From positions 1 to 37,537 of the forward strand of contig CAJXZV010000011.1 in NCBI GenBank assembly GCA_913063835.1: a DNA stretch of 37,537 nucleotides, written 5' to 3'. This DNA comes from an uncultured Eubacteriales bacterium (GTDB lineage Bacteria; Bacillota; Sulfobacillia; UBA995; UBA9673). The first letter of the stretch is position 1; every line of letters begins with the position of its first letter. This document shows positions 34,344-37,537 of this stretch, one piece after another. Under the pieces are notes generated by a model. That model had not been told where the DNA came from and made no database searches. It worked only from the letters and a program-made list of their open reading frames with translations. The translations under genes were made by a program, and so were the position numbers.

Positions 34344-35528
34344 CTAACTTTCAATTTGGGGGGAAGTCACGATTCGAAGGATTTCCCCGGCATAATACTT
34401 CCTTCTGTACCTGTCCACCCCCTCCGAGAGGATTCCCAGGGCCACCAACCTGTCGATGTTGTTCCGGGCCGTCCGGTAGCTCACACCCAGCAACCTCTCG
34501 ACCTTACGCACCGTCACCACAGGAGTCCGGAAGAGCTCGTCGACCAGCTTCACCAGAAGTGCCGACCGCCGCGCCCTCATCACACGGCGACGGTACTCCC
34601 CCCGGAGTTGCTGAAGAAGCCGCGCGTGCCGGATAGCCAGCTTTGACTGCTCGGCCACCCCGTGCAGGAAAAACCTCAGCCACCGGGACCAGGTACCTTG
34701 TTGACTGACCTCGAGAAGGAGGTCGTAGTACTCCTGCCTGCGGCGTTCGAAGTACGCACTCAAGTACAGCAGGGGCAAGGGCAGTATACCCCAGGCCACG
34801 AGGAGGAGTGCTATCAAGAGGCGCCCGATTCGGCCGTTCCCGTCCAGGAAGGGATGAATGGCCTCAAACTGGTAGTGGATCAAGGCTATCCGCACCAACG
34901 GGGGCAAGTCATCGTCGGAATGAAAGTATTCCTCAAGATTAGACAGTGCTTCGCCCATTTGGGGGACCGGAGGCGGAACAAAGCGTGTCTCCGAGGGGCG
35001 ACACCCGGGAGGCCCGATCCAGTTTTGAACCTGCCTGAACTCCCCTGGTGCGGCGCCGCCTCCACGCACCCCGGCCATCAAGTGTTGGTGCAGTTCCCTG
35101 ATGAGCCTCAGACTGAGTGGGATATCCTCGAGCCTCCGTAGCCCGAACTCAAGCGCGCGAACGTAGTTCAGGACTTCCCTGACATCGCTCGGCGGCGCAC
35201 TACCGCCTTCACCCACCCCCCCTTCGGTCTCAGCTTCATATTCATACAGGTCTTCCATGTCGGCCTCAGTACCCTCTATCCGAGAGGAAAGGACAGCCTC
35301 ACGCCGCACGAACGGCCCCACCAGGAGATGGGGGTTCGGCAACATCCCGCTGAGACCGGCCAGCTCCCCTATGGCCCTGTCGGCCGCCGATATAGCCCCA
35401 AGCAACTCGATGTCCAGGGCGAGCCGCGGGGGAAGAGGGTTTGGGATAAAGGCCCAGTAGCGCTCCTGACCCTCGCCCACCTGGACATAATGACCGGCAG
35501 GTGTCGCTTGAGGAATTTTCAGGCCCAC
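34344..35528 (-). CDS. Fic domain protein (AMP-transferase-like, class II)
   Basis: Fic enzymes usually transfer AMP from ATP to a hydroxyl of a target protein. Seen in 394 residues: the N-terminal inhibitory helix motif S81SRIEG86 (S-x-x-x-E-G, class II), the complete active motif HPFLDGNGRIGR (H225-R236), and a C-terminal winged-helix-like region with VRKVERLLGVSYRTARNNIDRLVALGIL. GTG 35528 has GGGAGGGG upstream; the frame is open upstream but Arg/Gly-rich and overlapping rnr. It interrupts the usual rnr-smpB pair, and its GC content is visibly lower than its neighbours. Likely acquired; target unknown. No separate antitoxin-like gene is adjacent. Confidence 0.93.
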   Translation of the reverse strand: MGLKIPQATPAGHYVQVGEGQERYWAFIPNPLPPRLALDIELLGAISAADRAIGELAGLSGMLPNPHLLVGPFVRREAVLSSRIEGTEADMEDLYEYEAETEGGVGEGGSAPPSDVREVLNYVRALEFGLRRLEDIPLSLRLIRELHQHLMAGVRGGGAAPGEFRQVQNWIGPPGCRPSETRFVPPPVPQMGEALSNLEEYFHSDDDLPPLVRIALIHYQFEAIHPFLDGNGRIGRLLIALLLVAWGILPLPLLYLSAYFERRRQEYYDLLLEVSQQGTWSRWLRFFLHGVAEQSKLAIRHARLLQQLRGEYRRRVMRARRSALLVKLVDELFRTPVVTVRKVERLLGVSYRTARNNIDRLVALGILSEGVDRYRRKYYAGEILRIVTSPQIES

Positions 35529-35710
35529 ACAAACCCCTCCCTCGCCTGCACTCTGACCCGGCCCGCGCTTCAGCATTCCCGCCCCCGCCGAGACCTCGTG
35601 GTCAGCCGCACTCGGCACATCAGACGCGGCCCCTCGTCTCGACGCGGCCACCCAAGCTGGCTGTGGACAGTTTCCCGGCCTGATTGCCGGAACCTGCCTC
35701 CGGGTGGAGT
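35529..35710. other. Intergenic region between rnr and Fic gene
   Basis: About 180 bases with no recognised gene. It holds the imperfect hairpin TTCCGGC-AATCAG-GCCGGGAA just past the rnr stop, with no T-tract. No convincing promoter for the Fic gene was seen. Confidence 0.4.
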
Positions 35711-37537
35711 TCACGCCGGGCCCAGGGTCACCTGCCGCGAAGCGATGTCCGCCCTCACTATTTGCACCCGGCAGGTGTCGCCGGCCCTGAGACCTCTCGG
35801 GTCGAAGGCGCTGGCCGGGACGAGGCCTTCGACACCGTTCGGCAGGCGGACGAAGACCCCGAAGTCGAAGACCCCGGTCACGACCCCCTCCTCCTCGAGG
35901 CCGAGACAGCGACGGGCGAGTTCGACCTTCTTGACCTCCACCCTCTCGAGCTCCGCCGCCTCGGCCGCGCGCTCCAGCCGCGAGCATCTGTCGGCGACGG
36001 CCGCCAGCCGCCGGACGAGGGCGGCCTCCTCCCCCGGGCCGGCGTGCGCCCGTCCCTCGAGCACAGCCTTCACCTGCCGGTGGACGGTGAGGTCGGGGTA
36101 GCGTCTGATGGGAGAAGTGAAGTGCGTGTAGTTCCTCAGGGCCAGGGCGTAGTGCGGCATGGGCGTGACGCTGTACCGGGCCTGGGGGAGCGCGCGCAGC
36201 ACGGCCTTGTGGACGTCGTCGGCCTCCGGTCGGCCCCGGGCCGCCGCGAGGACGGCTTGGAGGTCAGAGGGCCGTGGAGCGCGGGTCGTCGGGATGCGGT
36301 AGCCGAGAGGTGCCAGGACCTCACGCAGGTCCTCGAGGTCATCGGGGAAGGGTTCCTCGTGGACCCTCCGGATGAACGGGACCCCGTGCCACAGCAGATA
36401 GTCGGCCACAGCCTCGTTGGCCGCGACCATGAACTCCTCGATGATCTGGGTGGCCCTGTTGCGCCGCCGGAAGACCACCTCCACCGGGCGCCCTTGACCG
36501 TCGAGCCTGACCTTCTCCTCCGGCAGCTCGAACTCCAGACTGCCCCTCCTCATGCGGCGGGCCCTCAGGGTCTCGGCCAGAAGGGCCATCTCCCGCAGGG
36601 CGGAGCCGACCGGCCCGGCCACCCCGGCGGTGCTGCCGTCCCTTTGCCGGGCCGGCTCGCCTCCGGCCGGCGCGCATTCCCTCACACTCTCGTCTTCCCT
36701 GCTCTCAAGGAAGGCCGCCGCCGCGTCGTAGGTCAGCCGGGCCGCGGAGCGGATGAAGGAGGCGTGCATGCTGACAGCACTGGTCCGCCCGTGCTCGTCG
36801 ATGTCCATGAAGACGCTCACCGTCAGCCGCACCACACCTGGATGCAGGCTGGCGATGCCGTTGGAGAGCCGGGGCGGGAACATGGGAAGCACCCTGTCGG
36901 CAAGGTAGACGCTCGTTCCGCGCCTTTCGGCCTCCCGGTCGAGGGCCGACCCGGCGGCGACATAGTGCGACACGTCGGCGACATGGACCCCGAGCCGCCA
37001 GGAACGGCCCTTCCCGATCCGGCTGATGGACACCGCGTCGTCGAGGTCCCGCGCCTCGGCGTCATCGATGGTGAAGACGACCTCCCCGGTGAGGTCAAGC
37101 CGCCCCTCGAGGTCCGCCGGGTCGACCTCACGCGGGAGCCGCTCGGCCTCGGCGAGGACCTCGGCCGGGAAGACGTCGCGCAGACCGTGGGAGCGGATGA
37201 CGGCCAGGGTCTCCGCGTCGGGCTCTCCGGCGGGCCCCAGTCTCTCCACGACCGCCCCGGAGGGGAAGACCCGCTTCGGTCCGGGGAAGCGGCTCACGGC
37301 GACGACGACCTTCTCCCCGGGCAGAGCGCCGAGGGAACCTCCGTGGAGAGAGACTCGCGGGCCGAGACGGGAGTCGTCGGGGACCACCCACTCGTCCCGG
37401 CCGAGCCGCTCCAGCCTGCCGACGACGGTCTCGTTGGCGCGGGAGACGACGCGGACGATGCGCCCCGGCGGCAGGTCGCCGGTGACGACGCCCGGCCGCC
37501 GCCTCTTCCTCCGGGCGATGACACGGTCACCGTGCAT
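35711..37537 (-). CDS. rnr: Ribonuclease R, N-terminus cut by window edge
   Basis: 3'-5' exoribonuclease of the RNB family; with SmpB and tmRNA it degrades non-stop mRNAs. The 608 visible residues start inside the first cold-shock domain (MHGDRV is an internal motif of the family, so the true start lies to the right of the window). Seen: the RNB catalytic TIDDAEARDLDDAVS (aspartates), GVHVADVSHYV, RGTSVYLADRVLPMFP, RNRATQIIEEFMVAANEAVA, RNYTHFTSPIRRYPDLTVHR, and a C-terminal S1 domain ending at GPA without the basic tail found in Escherichia coli. A Gly/Pro/Ala-rich insert is at about residues 275-300. Confidence 0.95.
   Translation of the reverse strand: MHGDRVIARRKRRRPGVVTGDLPPGRIVRVVSRANETVVGRLERLGRDEWVVPDDSRLGPRVSLHGGSLGALPGEKVVVAVSRFPGPKRVFPSGAVVERLGPAGEPDAETLAVIRSHGLRDVFPAEVLAEAERLPREVDPADLEGRLDLTGEVVFTIDDAEARDLDDAVSISRIGKGRSWRLGVHVADVSHYVAAGSALDREAERRGTSVYLADRVLPMFPPRLSNGIASLHPGVVRLTVSVFMDIDEHGRTSAVSMHASFIRSAARLTYDAAAAFLESREDESVRECAPAGGEPARQRDGSTAGVAGPVGSALREMALLAETLRARRMRRGSLEFELPEEKVRLDGQGRPVEVVFRRRNRATQIIEEFMVAANEAVADYLLWHGVPFIRRVHEEPFPDDLEDLREVLAPLGYRIPTTRAPRPSDLQAVLAAARGRPEADDVHKAVLRALPQARYSVTPMPHYALALRNYTHFTSPIRRYPDLTVHRQVKAVLEGRAHAGPGEEAALVRRLAAVADRCSRLERAAEAAELERVEVKKVELARRCLGLEEEGVVTGVFDFGVFVRLPNGVEGLVPASAFDPRGLRAGDTCRVQIVRADIASRQVTLGPA

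Noticed and set aside
35529-35987. Upstream extension of the Fic gene into rnr
   Set aside because: No similarity, strong Arg/Gly bias, and a good Shine-Dalgarno before GTG 35528.
1-37537. CRISPR arrays, insertion sequences, prophage or integrase genes
   Set aside because: No repeat-spacer pattern, transposase motif or phage gene was found; the tRNA cluster has no adjacent integrase.

Overview
The window looks like a core-genome segment of a high-GC, spore-former-type member of the Bacillota, probably an uncultured Clostridia, Moorella or Thermaerobacter-like lineage. The reasons are: (i) gene order mrdA-mreD-mreC-mreB-radC-maf-DUF4321-SPOR and valS-folC, and the tig-clpP-clpX-lonB-lon block typical of Firmicutes; (ii) a membrane-anchored LonB, an IreB-type protein and a T-box riboswitch ahead of valS; (iii) sigma-A-like promoters of the TTGACA/TATAAT class. 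GC content is very high, many starts are GTG or TTG, and nearly every gene has long open shadow frames on the other strand. The genus cannot be named from sequence alone.

Layout. 1-5769 (minus): cell-shape operon read from DUF4321 and maf through radC, mreB, mreC and mreD to mrdA (PBP2, cut by the left edge). 5902-13017 (minus): valS, folC, a PrcB-like protein, an M20 amidohydrolase and a SPOR-domain membrane protein, with overlapping starts and stops, led by a valine T-box at 13162-13440. 13483-16983: a CoA-disulfide-reductase/NADH-oxidase-like flavoprotein with a clear promoter, a GNAT acetyltransferase, and a DMT transporter on the plus strand. 16943-26332: the proteostasis block tig, clpP, clpX, lonB and lon (all minus), interrupted by two plus-strand genes (a TIGR00725/LOG-like protein and a nitroreductase). 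26452-27251: seven tRNA genes (Pro, Gly, Arg, His, Gln, Lys, Leu in transcription order) with two promoters. 27242-33022 (minus): ireB, a cell-wall amidase, murI, rph, and rdgB joined to an HD hydrolase across an apparent frameshift. 33247-37537 (minus): rnr (cut by the right edge), a Fic-domain gene, smpB and the tmRNA gene ssrA.

How the genes work together. The window covers envelope growth (MreBCD/PBP2, MurI, amidase, SPOR), protein quality control (Tig, ClpXP, LonA, LonB), ribosome rescue (SmpB, tmRNA, RNase R), tRNA charging and tRNA or nucleotide maintenance (ValS, RNase PH, RdgB, Maf). Accessory-looking elements are the Fic gene inserted between rnr and smpB, the flavoprotein-GNAT-DMT group, and the two plus-strand insertions among the protease genes.

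No insertion sequence, phage, CRISPR array or obvious defence island is seen. The most unusual items are the rdgB-HD in-frame continuity broken by a one-base shift at about 27898, an HD gene whose stop codon lies inside tRNA-Pro, the Fic gene placed among ribosome-rescue genes, and a tandem repeat of the -35 element before the flavoprotein gene.
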